This document shows, in pieces, positions 1 to 8,406 of a stretch of DNA of 64,000 nt; positions within the stretch are counted from its first letter, which is position 1, and the number at the start of each line of letters is the position of its first letter. The DNA is from Marinobacterium lutimaris. Its GTDB lineage: Bacteria > Pseudomonadota > Gammaproteobacteria > Pseudomonadales > Balneatricaceae. Below the pieces are notes generated by a model. That model did not search any database. It worked only from the letters and a program-made list of their open reading frames with translations, and was not told the origin of the DNA. The stretch is from contig NZ_FNVQ01000007.1 in assembly GCF_900108065.1 (NCBI RefSeq), positions 1-64,000 of the forward strand, written 5' to 3'. Position numbers and translations under genes: made by a program.

Positions 1-204
1 AACCTGCCGATCTTCGCAGAACCGGCGCAGCGCTACTGCCCGGCCGGGGTTTACGAGATCGTCGAAGAGGCATCAGGCCCGCGCTTCCAGATCAATGCGC
101 AGAACTGCGTGCACTGCAAAACCTGCGATATCAAGGATCCTGCCCAGAACATCACCTGGGTGGTACCCGAGGGTAGTGGTGGGCCGAACTATCCCAATAT
201 GTGA
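1..204 (+). CDS. Electron transfer flavoprotein-ubiquinone oxidoreductase, C-terminal fragment
   Basis: This is the last 67 codons of a gene that begins before the window. The protein passes electrons from reduced ETF (fatty acid and amino acid oxidation) to ubiquinone at the membrane. The fragment shows the C-terminal ferredoxin part of the family: CPAGVYE near the start, then the [13 protein letters not shown] cluster-binding motif, and the usual ending PNYPNM. The cysteines C23, and the three in NCVHCKTC, would bind the 4Fe-4S cluster. Nothing is unusual in what is visible. It faces the lldD-like gene tail to tail, with about 200 bp between and no clear terminator. Confidence 0.93.
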   Translation, partial: NLPIFAEPAQRYCPAGVYEIVEEASGPRFQINAQNCVHCKTCDIKDPAQNITWVVPEGSGGPNYPNM

Positions 205-409
205 TCAGGATGAATAACCAACGAGGTATATTCGATTACACTGACTTTTCTGCGCTTTTGCTGGGTAATCTTTAACAAGAGGCAGATCGAGCTTTTATGG
301 ATTCAAGATACTAACTATCGCTGGAAGTAGTGCTTCTATCTCAACCTGTGTTTTTTGCCACAGAGCAACAGGTGCGCCGCTTCGAGACCCAAGTGTCGCT
401 GAGCCTTGA

Positions 410-1561
410 TTACTCAAGCCGACGGCTCAGCAGTATCCCCCGATCAACTGCGTTGATGTCAGTTCTGCCGCAGAATGCCATGGAAAGATCGAGTTCGTTT
501 CGGATGATTTCCAGAGCTTGGGTAACACCTTTTTCACCCATCGCGCCGAGCCCGTAAAGCATTGCGCGGCCGATATAGGTACCTTGAGCACCCAGTGCGG
601 TGGCTTTGAGTACGTCCTGGCCGGAGCGGATACCGCCATCAAGGTGTACCTCTACATCGTTTCCGACAGCAGCGACAATGGCCGGCAGGGCCGAGATCGA
701 GGAGGGCGCGCCGTCAAGTTGGCGACCGCCATGGTTAGAAACAACAATTGCGTCAGCGCCTGCTTGGACCGCGAGACGAGCGTCTTCCGCATCCATTATC
801 CCCTTGACGATCAATTTGCCGCCCCAGCGCTGTTTGATCCATTCCACGTCTGACCAGGACAGGGTGGGGTCAAACTGCTCTTCGGTCCACTCAACCAAAG
901 AGGCGATGTTATCCACACCTTTGGCGTGACCGAGAATATTGCCAAATTGACGATGCTTGGTACCCAGCATCTTCAGGCACCAGTGCGGCTTGGAGGCGAT
1001 ATTGAGGATGTTTGTCAGAGTCGGCTTGGGCGGCACGGAAAGACCGTTCTTCTTATCCTTGTGCCGTTGGCCGAACACCTGCAGATCCATGGTGACCACC
1101 AGAGCAGAACATTGAGCCTGACGGGCACGCTCGATCAGATCCGCGGTAAAACCTCTGTCTCTGGTGACATAAACCTGAAACCAGAAGGGGTGGTATCCGG
1201 TGGCTGAGGCCACCGCCTCAATAGAGCAGATGCTCATGGTGGAGAGGGTGAAAGGGATACCGAACGCTTTTGCGGCTCGTGCCGCCAGTATTTCTCCATC
1301 GGCATGCTGCATACCGGTCAGCCCCGTGGGCGCTATCGCCACGGGCATGGCCACTGGCTGGCCCAGCATGGTTGTGGCGGTGCTGCGGTGAGTGATATCG
1401 CAGGCGACGCGTTGACGGAATTTGATCTGCTGAAAATCAGCTTCATTGGCTCTGTAGGTGGATTCTGTCCAGGAGCCGCCATCGACGTAATCGTAGAAAA
1501 TGCGAGGTACACGTTTGCGTGCCAGGCGGTGCAGGTCTTCAATGCAGGTGATTTCGGACAT
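410..1561 (-). CDS. lldD: FMN-dependent L-2-hydroxyacid dehydrogenase, L-lactate dehydrogenase-like
   Basis: This 383-residue protein has the length of LldD and the glycolate oxidase family. It should oxidise an L-2-hydroxy acid, most simply L-lactate to pyruvate, and feed electrons to the respiratory chain. Visible family marks are FYDYVDGGSWTESTYR near the N-terminus, FQVYVTRDRG in the FMN-binding barrel, LIVKGI with the catalytic-side lysine, and SNHGGRQLDGAPSS, which carries the catalytic His and the substrate-binding Arg. Substrate choice between lactate, glycolate and mandelate cannot be read from the sequence. It lies downstream of a flavin monooxygenase gene on the same strand, separated by a hairpin with a T-run. 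Confidence 0.85.
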   Translation of the reverse strand: MSEITCIEDLHRLARKRVPRIFYDYVDGGSWTESTYRANEADFQQIKFRQRVACDITHRSTATTMLGQPVAMPVAIAPTGLTGMQHADGEILAARAAKAFGIPFTLSTMSICSIEAVASATGYHPFWFQVYVTRDRGFTADLIERARQAQCSALVVTMDLQVFGQRHKDKKNGLSVPPKPTLTNILNIASKPHWCLKMLGTKHRQFGNILGHAKGVDNIASLVEWTEEQFDPTLSWSDVEWIKQRWGGKLIVKGIMDAEDARLAVQAGADAIVVSNHGGRQLDGAPSSISALPAIVAAVGNDVEVHLDGGIRSGQDVLKATALGAQGTYIGRAMLYGLGAMGEKGVTQALEIIRNELDLSMAFCGRTDINAVDRGILLSRRLE

Positions 1562-1592
1562 AGATCAGCGACGCTCCAGACGGTAAAGGATA

Positions 1593-1631
1593 GAAAAATA
1601 AAAGCTGCTGAATCCGGTGGACGCAGCAGCT
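1593..1631 (-). terminator. Rho-independent terminator or attenuator between the monooxygenase gene and lldD
   Basis: On the minus strand AGCTGCTG and CAGCAGCT form an 8-bp stem with a 13-nt loop, followed by TTTATTTTT. It lies after the monooxygenase stop and ends about 30 bp before the lldD start. It should end the upstream transcript, and it leaves little room for a separate lldD promoter, so it could also act as an attenuator in the lldD leader. Confidence 0.75.
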
Positions 1632-1661
1632 CAGGTGGTTAGCTATCAGTGGGAAAAAGTC

Positions 1662-2915
1662 TCAAGGCTTTTCGTAGTTCATGTAGCCGTTCTGAAGCAC
1701 GATATGGTCGGCGATATATTTGGCATCGTGCCAGACACCGTAAATGAACGACGAAGCGCGGTTAACCAGGTTCGGAAGACCCAGGAAGTAGATACCGCCC
1801 TCTGCACTGATACCGCGCTTATGGAACGGCAGGCCATTCTCGTCAAAAGCGTTGTTGACCTGCAGCCAGCTGAAATCAAATTCAAAACCGGTGGCCCAGA
1901 GTACCGTCGTGATGCCGGCTGCCTTCATATCCAGGCTAAGAATCGGTTCCTTGATACATTCAGGGTCGTCCAACAGCTCCCAGGCCTCTGGCTCTTGCGG
2001 GAAAGGCAGGCCGTTCTGTTCGATGTAAGCATCGGCGTCACGCAGGACATCAAAATAGGCCTGATCCCCTGCGGCGATGTTTTTGGTCAGCCCCTCTTGA
2101 AACTCAAGGATGCCGTCTTTGTAGGCCTGAGTGATCCCCACCAGGTTGATACCCATTTGTGCAAGACGGCGGAAGTCCACGGTGCGCCCGCCTTCGTAAC
2201 CGCTGACGGCAAAGGCGACGTGCTGCTTTTTAGGCTTGATGCGGACCTCATCCCAAAGGCCCAGCGCACCCAGCCACCAGACGTAGTCGCGGCCACGGTA
2301 AGAGCGGGGCGGGCGGTAGTGTTCACCCACCGACAGGTAGACTTTTCTGCCGGCCTGACGCAGCTCTTCGGCGATCTGGGTACCGGACGCGCCTGCGCCG
2401 ACGACCAGTACAGCGCCTTGCGGAAGTTGTTCCGGGTTCTTGTAGGTCGACGAGTGGAGCTGATGGATCCCGCTCTCTTCAGGAACGATGTTCGGATAGC
2501 AGGGGCGCTGGAAAGGGCCGGTGGCAGCCACCACGTTATCGGCTTCGATCACACCCTCGGACGTGGTCACGGTAAAGCCGGGACGCCCTTCGTTGCGCAC
2601 AACCTGGGTAACGTTTACGCCGGTGCGGATCGGCGCCTTGAGCATGGTAGCGTACTCTTCGAAGTAGTCTGCGACACGCTCCTTCGGCGGAAAAGCTTCC
2701 GGATCCACACCTTCAAATTTCAAACCAGGAAAACGATCGTGCCAGGCCGGACCATTGGCTACCAGAGAGTCCCAGCGCTCTGAACGCCAGCGCTCTGCAA
2801 TCCGGTTCCGCTCCAGGACGATATGAGGGACGTCCATCTCGGTGAGGTGCTCGCTCATCGCGATGCCTGCCTGACCTGCACCAATAACTAAGGTGTTAAT
2901 TTTTTCCGCTGACAT
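1662..2915 (-). CDS. NAD(P)/FAD-dependent monooxygenase-like oxidoreductase (CzcO/YUCCA type)
   Basis: The 417-residue protein resembles small flavin-containing monooxygenases. It has an FAD-binding Rossmann motif VIGAGQAG at residues 11-18, a conserved segment around RWRSERWDSL, and a second dinucleotide motif VVGAGASG in the middle for NADPH, with ATGFEFDFSWL towards the end. Such proteins oxygenate soft nucleophiles or indole-3-pyruvate-like acids, and many are annotated loosely as K+ transport flavoproteins. The substrate is unknown here. ATG start at 2915. It is followed by a terminator-like hairpin and then the lldD-like gene. No membrane segment is visible. Confidence 0.8.
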   Translation of the reverse strand: MSAEKINTLVIGAGQAGIAMSEHLTEMDVPHIVLERNRIAERWRSERWDSLVANGPAWHDRFPGLKFEGVDPEAFPPKERVADYFEEYATMLKAPIRTGVNVTQVVRNEGRPGFTVTTSEGVIEADNVVAATGPFQRPCYPNIVPEESGIHQLHSSTYKNPEQLPQGAVLVVGAGASGTQIAEELRQAGRKVYLSVGEHYRPPRSYRGRDYVWWLGALGLWDEVRIKPKKQHVAFAVSGYEGGRTVDFRRLAQMGINLVGITQAYKDGILEFQEGLTKNIAAGDQAYFDVLRDADAYIEQNGLPFPQEPEAWELLDDPECIKEPILSLDMKAAGITTVLWATGFEFDFSWLQVNNAFDENGLPFHKRGISAEGGIYFLGLPNLVNRASSFIYGVWHDAKYIADHIVLQNGYMNYEKP

Positions 2916-3282
2916 TTGAAGTTCCTAAAAGTGGTAGGCCCTGATTAATTACGCCGACGTTTTACCGATCGACAGCCTGTCGACGACGCTCAGGAACCCT
3001 GACTGGATCTCGCATCGACCTTAAAAGTCTGAGCAAACCCTGAGCGGTTGAACATCACGCTTTTCGAAGCCAGAGCTTAGGAAAAAACAAACCGTCACTT
3101 TCGCGTCCTGTTTGGACAGAAAGCCACTTTTCCTTCCTGTGTCAGGCTTCGGTGTGTATTGCGTAAATCTCGTATCTATTTGTTAAGTAAAAAATATTTA
3201 AGCCGTTCGCTGGTTGAGCGACGCACAGGCACTAGGTATAGCCAAATAGACGCTTGGCTATCGGTAACGCTGGCTGGTTGGG
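2916..3282. other. Intergenic region with a hairpin downstream of the argE-like gene
   Basis: I see no convincing gene in these 367 bp. It should hold the promoter of the flavin monooxygenase gene and the 3' end of the argE-like transcript. At 3239-3260 TAGCCAA and TTGGCTA make a 7-bp stem with an 8-nt loop, 23 to 44 nt after the argE-like stop. It has no T-run, so termination is possible but not shown. The small plus-strand frame at 3159-3353 lacks a ribosome site and family resemblance. Confidence 0.5.
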
Positions 3283-4434
3283 TTAATGTGAACTCAGTGT
3301 CTGTATTAGCCGAGCAAGCATGGCGTCACAGGCATCCAGTTGTTCAACGCTGACGAACTCGTCGGGTTTATGGCCCTGATCCATGCTGCCTGGTCCGCAG
3401 ATCACTGTAGGAATGCCGATCGCGTCGAACAGGCCACCCTCGGTACCGAAGGCGACGGTGGAGAACTCCTCTGATCCGCAGATTTTTGCTACCAGCCTCG
3501 CAGCCTCGCTGTTGGCATCGGTGACCAGTCCGGGATAGGCCGAAAGTTCCGCAAAGCTGATGCTGCTTTCCGCATCGACGGTGTGCATCTTCGGCAGCAC
3601 CTGCAGCTCGGCATATTGCTCCAGCTGCTTGGCAACCTGCCAGGGATCCTGGGCGGGGAGGGCGCGAATTTCGAAGTCGAAGCGGCAGTCCGCAGGCACG
3701 ATATTCAGTGCCTTGCCACCGTTGATAACCCCGGTCTGAACCGTTGTGAACGGCGGGTCGAAACGGGCATCGCACAGTTCAGGGGCGCGCAGCTCCATGC
3801 CCAGGCGGCCAAGCTCTCCGATCAGCTCAGCGGCGTGCTCGATCGCGTTAACCCCTTGAGGGGCATAGGCGGAGTGGCAGGCGGCGCCGTGTACATCGCA
3901 GCGCATGGCCAGTTTGCCCTTGTGACCCAGTACCGGTTTGAGCTCGGTGGGTTCGCCGATAATGCAGACCAGTGGCTTATGGGGACGCTTTTCAAGTTCG
4001 GACAGCATGGAACGTACGCCCAGACAGCCCACTTCTTCATCATAGGAGAGGGCGATATGCACAGGCTTGTTCAGCGGTGCCTTGAGCAGGGCGGGAACGG
4101 CGGCGAGCACACAGGCGATGTAAGCCTTCATGTCGGCGGTGCCGCGACCATAGAGCCGCCCCTCTTTTTCACTCAACGAGAAGGGGGCAACGGTCCAGTT
4201 CTGGCCATCCACTGGAACCACATCGGTATGTCCGGAGAGCACGATACCGGGTCGGTCATCCGGGCCTATCGTGGCGAGCAGATTGGCCTTGCTGCGCTCA
4301 TCGTTGAAGATTAACTGGCACGACACATCGAGCTTGGCCAGGTAGTCGCAGACGAACTCAATCAGCTGCAGATTCGATTCGCGGCTGGTGGTGTCGAACG
4401 CGATCAGGGCCGAGAGGAGTTCTTTGCTGTTCAT
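3283..4434 (-). CDS. argE: M20 peptidase family deacylase, acetylornithine deacetylase-like
   Basis: This 383-residue cytoplasmic metallo-hydrolase removes an acyl group from an N-acyl amino acid. It has the M20 signatures: SGHTDVVPVDGQNW with the first metal ligand His and Asp, GRGTADMKAY with the bridging Asp, YDEEVGCLG with the catalytic Glu pair, GEPTELKPVLGHKG, and GPGSMDQGHKPDEFV with the C-terminal metal His. It matches ArgE in length and motifs. Because it sits at the end of an ABC-transporter operon behind a DUF1028 gene, 13 bp away, a catabolic role on an imported N-acylated compound is more likely than arginine biosynthesis. That role is inferred. Confidence 0.82.
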   Translation of the reverse strand: MNSKELLSALIAFDTTSRESNLQLIEFVCDYLAKLDVSCQLIFNDERSKANLLATIGPDDRPGIVLSGHTDVVPVDGQNWTVAPFSLSEKEGRLYGRGTADMKAYIACVLAAVPALLKAPLNKPVHIALSYDEEVGCLGVRSMLSELEKRPHKPLVCIIGEPTELKPVLGHKGKLAMRCDVHGAACHSAYAPQGVNAIEHAAELIGELGRLGMELRAPELCDARFDPPFTTVQTGVINGGKALNIVPADCRFDFEIRALPAQDPWQVAKQLEQYAELQVLPKMHTVDAESSISFAELSAYPGLVTDANSEAARLVAKICGSEEFSTVAFGTEGGLFDAIGIPTVICGPGSMDQGHKPDEFVSVEQLDACDAMLARLIQTLSSH

Positions 4435-4446
4435 CGATTTGTCCCT

Positions 4447-5121
4447 CTACTCATCACCCGGAACGCCATAGCTTGGCGCTGAGGTGGGATCCAGTGCCCG
4501 GGTGATGTAGTCCTGCATCTGCGGCTTATAGTCTTCCCAGAGTTTGGCCAGCACTGCGATTGGATCTTCATCTGCCCAGTCAACGCGCAGATCGACTACT
4601 TGCCAGCTCACGCTGTCCACAATCTTCAGCGCAGCGGAGTGAACCGGGCCTGCCTCACCGCCAGCCGCCACCGCCGCCTGCATGGCGGCGATCAGGCGAT
4701 CGCCTAGAGATCCTTTCGTGTTTTCAAAGGTGTCGACCAGCGTAGCGATAACTGCCTGATCGGCGAGCATATTGCCGGCGCCGACACACTGGATTCCTGT
4801 CACGGCGTTGTGGCATCCGAGGGTTTCGCTGCCGCTGAAGTGGGCCGCATTCCCCTGATTGTCGAGTGCGGTTACCTGGCGGTAGGCGCTGAAGCTATCG
4901 TTGCCAAGTGCCTTTTCAAGCGCCGCTTCCACCTCCAGGCCCCGCTCCATAGCGTTGAGTGTCTCCTGACCTAGAGCAGGCAGGGTGATGTTCTGCGTTG
5001 ATACGGCACCGACACCAGCCCGCAGCCAGGGGCAGCGTGCGCCCACGGCGATACTGGATGAGCTGATGGCGATACCGATCTGTCCTGTTTCGGCGCAGCG
5101 GCCGACGATAGAAAATGTCAT
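4447..5121 (-). CDS. DUF1028 family protein (putative Ntn-hydrolase-like)
   Basis: The 224-residue protein opens with MTFSIVGRCAETGQIGIA and continues with VGARCPWLRAGVGAVSTQN, the pattern of DUF1028 proteins, which are predicted to have an Ntn-hydrolase-like fold. No reaction is firmly established for the family, though its members often sit near amino acid or peptide catabolic genes. I chose the ATG at 5121 because an AAAGGAAA site lies just upstream; an earlier start at 5175 would add 18 residues outside the family pattern. It lies between the permease genes and the argE-like gene of the same operon, so it probably helps process the imported compound. Confidence 0.75.
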   Translation of the reverse strand: MTFSIVGRCAETGQIGIAISSSSIAVGARCPWLRAGVGAVSTQNITLPALGQETLNAMERGLEVEAALEKALGNDSFSAYRQVTALDNQGNAAHFSGSETLGCHNAVTGIQCVGAGNMLADQAVIATLVDTFENTKGSLGDRLIAAMQAAVAAGGEAGPVHSAALKIVDSVSWQVVDLRVDWADEDPIAVLAKLWEDYKPQMQDYITRALDPTSAPSYGVPGDE

Positions 5122-5209
5122 GACCTGTTTCCTTTGCGGCGCTGCCTGGCTCGTATTAACCAATTCAGGCAGCACCTGCTGTTACATAAATTGCTGCTTT
5201 GAGCCGCTG

Positions 5210-6025
5210 TTAACGGGAGGCGTCTACGTTCAGTACCCGTCCCAGTCCGAGGAACTTGTTTGCGAGGATCAGCAGCGTTGCGGTTACCGCGATATAGATC
5301 ACCGACAGGGCGGCCAGGGTGGGGTCGGCAAACTCACGCACGTAGTTGTACATCGCGACGGGCAGTGTCTGAGTGTTCTGTGTGGTGACAAACAGTGACG
5401 CGGTGAACTCGTTGAACGACAGAATGGCCGCAAACAACCAGCCGCCAAACAGACCCGGGATCATCAACGGCACGGTAATGGTCCAGACCACTCGCAGCGG
5501 CGAGGCGCCAAGGCTTGCGGCTGCCTGTTCGATACGTTGTTCCAGGTTCTGCAGCGATACATAGAGGCTGCGCAGAACAAAGGGTAGCACCAGGACGATG
5601 TGACAGAAGATCACCAGCGGATAGCCACGGCCAATATTGAGCTGGGCGACCAGCATCAAAAGGCCCAGACCGATGGTGAAGTGGGGAATAAACAGTGGCG
5701 ACAGCAGAATGCCCTCGAGCAGCTGCTTGAAGCGGAATTCGTAGCGGTTGATGGCGATGGCCAGGGTGGTGCCGATAACGACGGCGAGGGTTGAGGCCCA
5801 GGCTGTAACGATCAGGCCCGCGTAGAAGCCATCCTTGAAGTCGTCATAGGTCACTGCGCGCTCAAACCAGCGCAGCGACCAGCCCTTCGGCGGAAAGAAA
5901 AGTACCGAGGTGCTGCTGAACGACGAGATGATCACCACGATAGTGGGTAGCAGCACAAACAGCAGAATCAGTGCGACCAGCGTGCGGCCAGCATAGCCAA
6001 GCCATTTATCACGGGTATTGGTCAT
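5210..6025 (-). CDS. ABC transporter permease, PotC-like
   Basis: A 271-residue inner membrane permease of the spermidine/putrescine-type group. It has about six hydrophobic segments, starting with one at residues 12-34, and the cytoplasmic EAA loop EQAAASLGASPLRVVWTITV that docks the ATPase. It is two bases from the PotB-like gene, so the two are translated from one message. No ATPase is encoded in this operon; the likely partner is the ATP-binding gene at 12504-13658. Confidence 0.88.
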   Translation of the reverse strand: MTNTRDKWLGYAGRTLVALILLFVLLPTIVVIISSFSSTSVLFFPPKGWSLRWFERAVTYDDFKDGFYAGLIVTAWASTLAVVIGTTLAIAINRYEFRFKQLLEGILLSPLFIPHFTIGLGLLMLVAQLNIGRGYPLVIFCHIVLVLPFVLRSLYVSLQNLEQRIEQAAASLGASPLRVVWTITVPLMIPGLFGGWLFAAILSFNEFTASLFVTTQNTQTLPVAMYNYVREFADPTLAALSVIYIAVTATLLILANKFLGLGRVLNVDASR

Positions 6026-6026
6026 A

Positions 6027-6881
6027 TCAATGGGCTCCTACTCTTTGCAGGGGTTGAGTCATCCGTTTGAACGCGGATAGCAGCAGGAACGTCAGGATCA
6101 GGCCGGCGATACTCAGTGCCGCAGCGAACGGGAAATTCATTGACGAGAACCCGAGCTGATACACCATCGTGGCGATGGTGCTGACCTTGCCTCCGCCGAT
6201 CAGCTGCGGTGTCGCAAAAGCACTGAACGTCCAGGCGAAAGCCGTGGTGACACTGGCGATGATGCCAGGGATGGACAGTGGCAGTGTTACGGTAAGAAAT
6301 GAGCGGATAGGTCCGGCGCCAAGACTGGTCGCGGCACGGGCGTAAGCCGGGTCAATATGGGAAAGGCCGGTGGCGAGCATCAGCACCATGATCGGCATGG
6401 TGACGTGGACGAGTGCCAGCACTACGCCGGTCTCGGTGAACATCAGTTGCACTGGTTGATCGATCAATCCGATACCGATCAGGGCACTGTTCAGAAAGCC
6501 GCTGTTACCGAGCACGATAATCCAGGAATAGGTGCGTACCACCTCGCCGAGAAACAGCGGCGTGATGGCGATGATCAGAATGGTGGATTTCAACCAGCCG
6601 CTGCGGGTTTTCACCAGCGCATAGGCGAGCGGATAGCTCATCAACAGGCCGAATAGAGCGGTCTTGAAACTCAGAGAAACCGTGTTGAGGAAGGCGTTGA
6701 AATAGACGCTTTTGAACAGATCCTCAAAGTTACTGAGCGTGAAGCCACCGACGTCCAGGGATCCGGGGATGTAGGCGCGCACGCTGTACTGCAGCACTGT
6801 CAGCATCGCGATCGTCAGGCCCAGTGCGGTCAGCGCTGAAGGCAGCACAAACCACGGGACAAAGGCGGGTTTTCGAGTCAT
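6027..6881 (-). CDS. ABC transporter permease, PotB-like
   Basis: A 284-residue inner membrane permease. The first hydrophobic segment is near residues 8-30, more follow after residue 65, and the EAA loop reads YARAATSLGAGPIRSFLTVT. This matches the PotB/HisM-type subunit that pairs with the PotC-like permease next door. The gene follows the binding-protein gene after a strong hairpin and precedes the second permease with one base between. The substrate cannot be assigned; polyamine-type permeases also import opines, amino acids and carboxylates. Confidence 0.88.
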   Translation of the reverse strand: MTRKPAFVPWFVLPSALTALGLTIAMLTVLQYSVRAYIPGSLDVGGFTLSNFEDLFKSVYFNAFLNTVSLSFKTALFGLLMSYPLAYALVKTRSGWLKSTILIIAITPLFLGEVVRTYSWIIVLGNSGFLNSALIGIGLIDQPVQLMFTETGVVLALVHVTMPIMVLMLATGLSHIDPAYARAATSLGAGPIRSFLTVTLPLSIPGIIASVTTAFAWTFSAFATPQLIGGGKVSTIATMVYQLGFSSMNFPFAAALSIAGLILTFLLLSAFKRMTQPLQRVGAH

Positions 6882-6941
6882 AGGGGCTTCCGTTAAAAAG
6901 GCCGTTTAAGCAGGCCACTGGAAAATCGTGTCTTTGAAAGC

Positions 6942-6964
6942 GGTGCGAGGCGTTGCCTCGCACC
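6942..6964 (-). promoter_or_regulatory. mRNA hairpin between binding-protein and permease genes
   Basis: GGTGCGAGGC and GCCTCGCACC form a perfect 10-bp stem with a 3-nt loop just after the binding-protein stop. There is no T-run. Hairpins in this position commonly protect the upstream message and let the binding protein be made in excess over the permeases; that role is inferred. Confidence 0.7.
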
Positions 6965-6974
6965 CAACTGGCAC

Positions 6975-8003
6975 TTAGTTCGCCATGATGTTTTCAGAGA
7001 ACCACTTACGCCATTCGGAGGTTTTTTCTGCGCGCAGTTTCGGATCGGTGTCCAGGGTGGCATCCCACTGCTCAGCTGTTGTCAGCATGCCTGGCAGTTT
7101 GGCGATTTCCGGGTCAACCGTTGCGTTAGTGACAACCGGGCTACCACGGTTGATCTCGGCGATTTTCGCCTGGACTTCCGGAGACAGGGCGATGTCCATG
7201 AATTTGTAGGCAAGGTCAGCATGCTCGGTACCCTTATTGATACCCATCGCATCGATACCCAGAACCGCACCTTCTTTCGGCATCGCCAGCTTGATGTCTA
7301 CGCCTTCCTCCATCATGTGGTAGGCGTTCATGGACAGCAGAACCTGAACGGGAGTCTCACCGGTGGCGATCAGCTGCTGGCTGTTGGCATCGTTGGTGTA
7401 GAACGCCTTGATGTTCGGAATCAGTGACTTGAGCTTGTCCTGCCCCGCTTCCCAGTGTTCGGCGTCAGAGCCTGCCAGTTTGGCGGAAACGGCGATGATG
7501 TGGCTCGGATCCCAGTCCGGCAGAGCCAGGGAGCCTTTCATCTCAGGCTTCCAGAGATCTTCCCAGCTTTCGAAGGTTTCACCTTCAGGTACCAGCTCCG
7601 GGCGGTAGCCGATGGTGTAGACGTAACCCCAGACGCCGATATGGTTCGGGCTGAGTTGTGCCTGGTGCACCAGGTTGCTGGCGTTCGGGATCTTACTCAT
7701 ATCCAGATCTTCGAACAGTCCATCATTGGTGTACAACCAGCCTACGTGGGAAGTGGTGAAGGTCAGGTCAGTTTCCGCTGTACCGGCCAGCTTGGCCTTA
7801 TTCAGGCGATCGATGGTGCCGCCGGTAACGTACTCGACTTCTACGCCGGTCTGCTTGGTGAACTCCTGGCCGATCGCTTTATCGATCAGGTCCTTGAAGC
7901 TGCCGCCCCAGGTGCTGACGATCAGTTTGTCTGCCGCGCTGGCATTCGCTGCGGAAAGCAGGCTGGCACTTAACAGTGTCAAAGCAAGGGTGTTACGTAG
8001 CAT
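6975..8003 (-). CDS. ABC transporter periplasmic substrate-binding protein, PotD/F-like
   Basis: This 342-residue protein is exported: MLRNTLALTLLSASLLSAANASAA is a signal peptide and the mature part begins ADKLIVSTWGGSFKDLI, typical of the polyamine/opine/iron-type binding proteins. The ATG at 8003 is preceded by AGGAG at good spacing, so the longer upstream frame to 8177 is not used. It is the first gene of the operon with two permeases, the DUF1028 gene and the argE-like gene. It is divergent from a LysR gene, which probably regulates it. Confidence 0.88.
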   Translation of the reverse strand: MLRNTLALTLLSASLLSAANASAADKLIVSTWGGSFKDLIDKAIGQEFTKQTGVEVEYVTGGTIDRLNKAKLAGTAETDLTFTTSHVGWLYTNDGLFEDLDMSKIPNASNLVHQAQLSPNHIGVWGYVYTIGYRPELVPEGETFESWEDLWKPEMKGSLALPDWDPSHIIAVSAKLAGSDAEHWEAGQDKLKSLIPNIKAFYTNDANSQQLIATGETPVQVLLSMNAYHMMEEGVDIKLAMPKEGAVLGIDAMGINKGTEHADLAYKFMDIALSPEVQAKIAEINRGSPVVTNATVDPEIAKLPGMLTTAEQWDATLDTDPKLRAEKTSEWRKWFSENIMAN

Positions 8004-8406
8004 ATTGGTACTCCTACTGAGTGGTACAGCGGTTAGGTTATTTGGATGTTGCAATCTGTTTTTGTGCAAACAGTCGATGACCTTTCCAAGGAGCTCCCGC
8101 GGTATAAAGGCGAGACTCTTTGCTACCACGACTGCCCTGTTACGGGGCAAAGATCGTTGTGGCTTGATGTGGATCAATAATGGAATGGTGAGCCGCGTGG
8201 GGTAAAACAGGCTTTACCGTGCTACTGCGTCAGGATTTCTGATCCAAGCCCGTACTGCTGATCTGCCGGGTTTCTGGTACTCATTAATAACTGCATGCGC
8301 AAAGCAACAATGGAAACTCCTTTGCTTGGTGCGTTCTTTGCTTGCTGAGATGCGACAGCTGCTTGCTGATTTACGTCTTTTGCCCGGTTTGTTTCTGGAG
8401 TGCTTT
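8004..8406. promoter_or_regulatory. Divergent control region between ABC operon and LysR gene
   Basis: These 403 bp separate the binding-protein gene (minus) from the LysR gene (plus). No gene is convincing. Around 8126-8161 an imperfect nested inverted repeat is visible (CCACGA with TCGTTGTGG, enclosing GCCC and GGGC). The LysR product would be expected to bind here, by analogy with other divergent LysR pairs; I cannot point to a certain operator. Confidence 0.45.

Noticed and set aside
1617-2783. Long plus-strand frame of 388 codons over the flavin monooxygenase gene
   Set aside because: It is antisense to a gene with clear family motifs, has no ribosome site and resembles no family; GC-rich third positions keep such frames open.
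3159-3353. Small plus-strand frame upstream of the monooxygenase gene
   Set aside because: It overlaps the argE-like 3' end, has no ribosome site and looks random.
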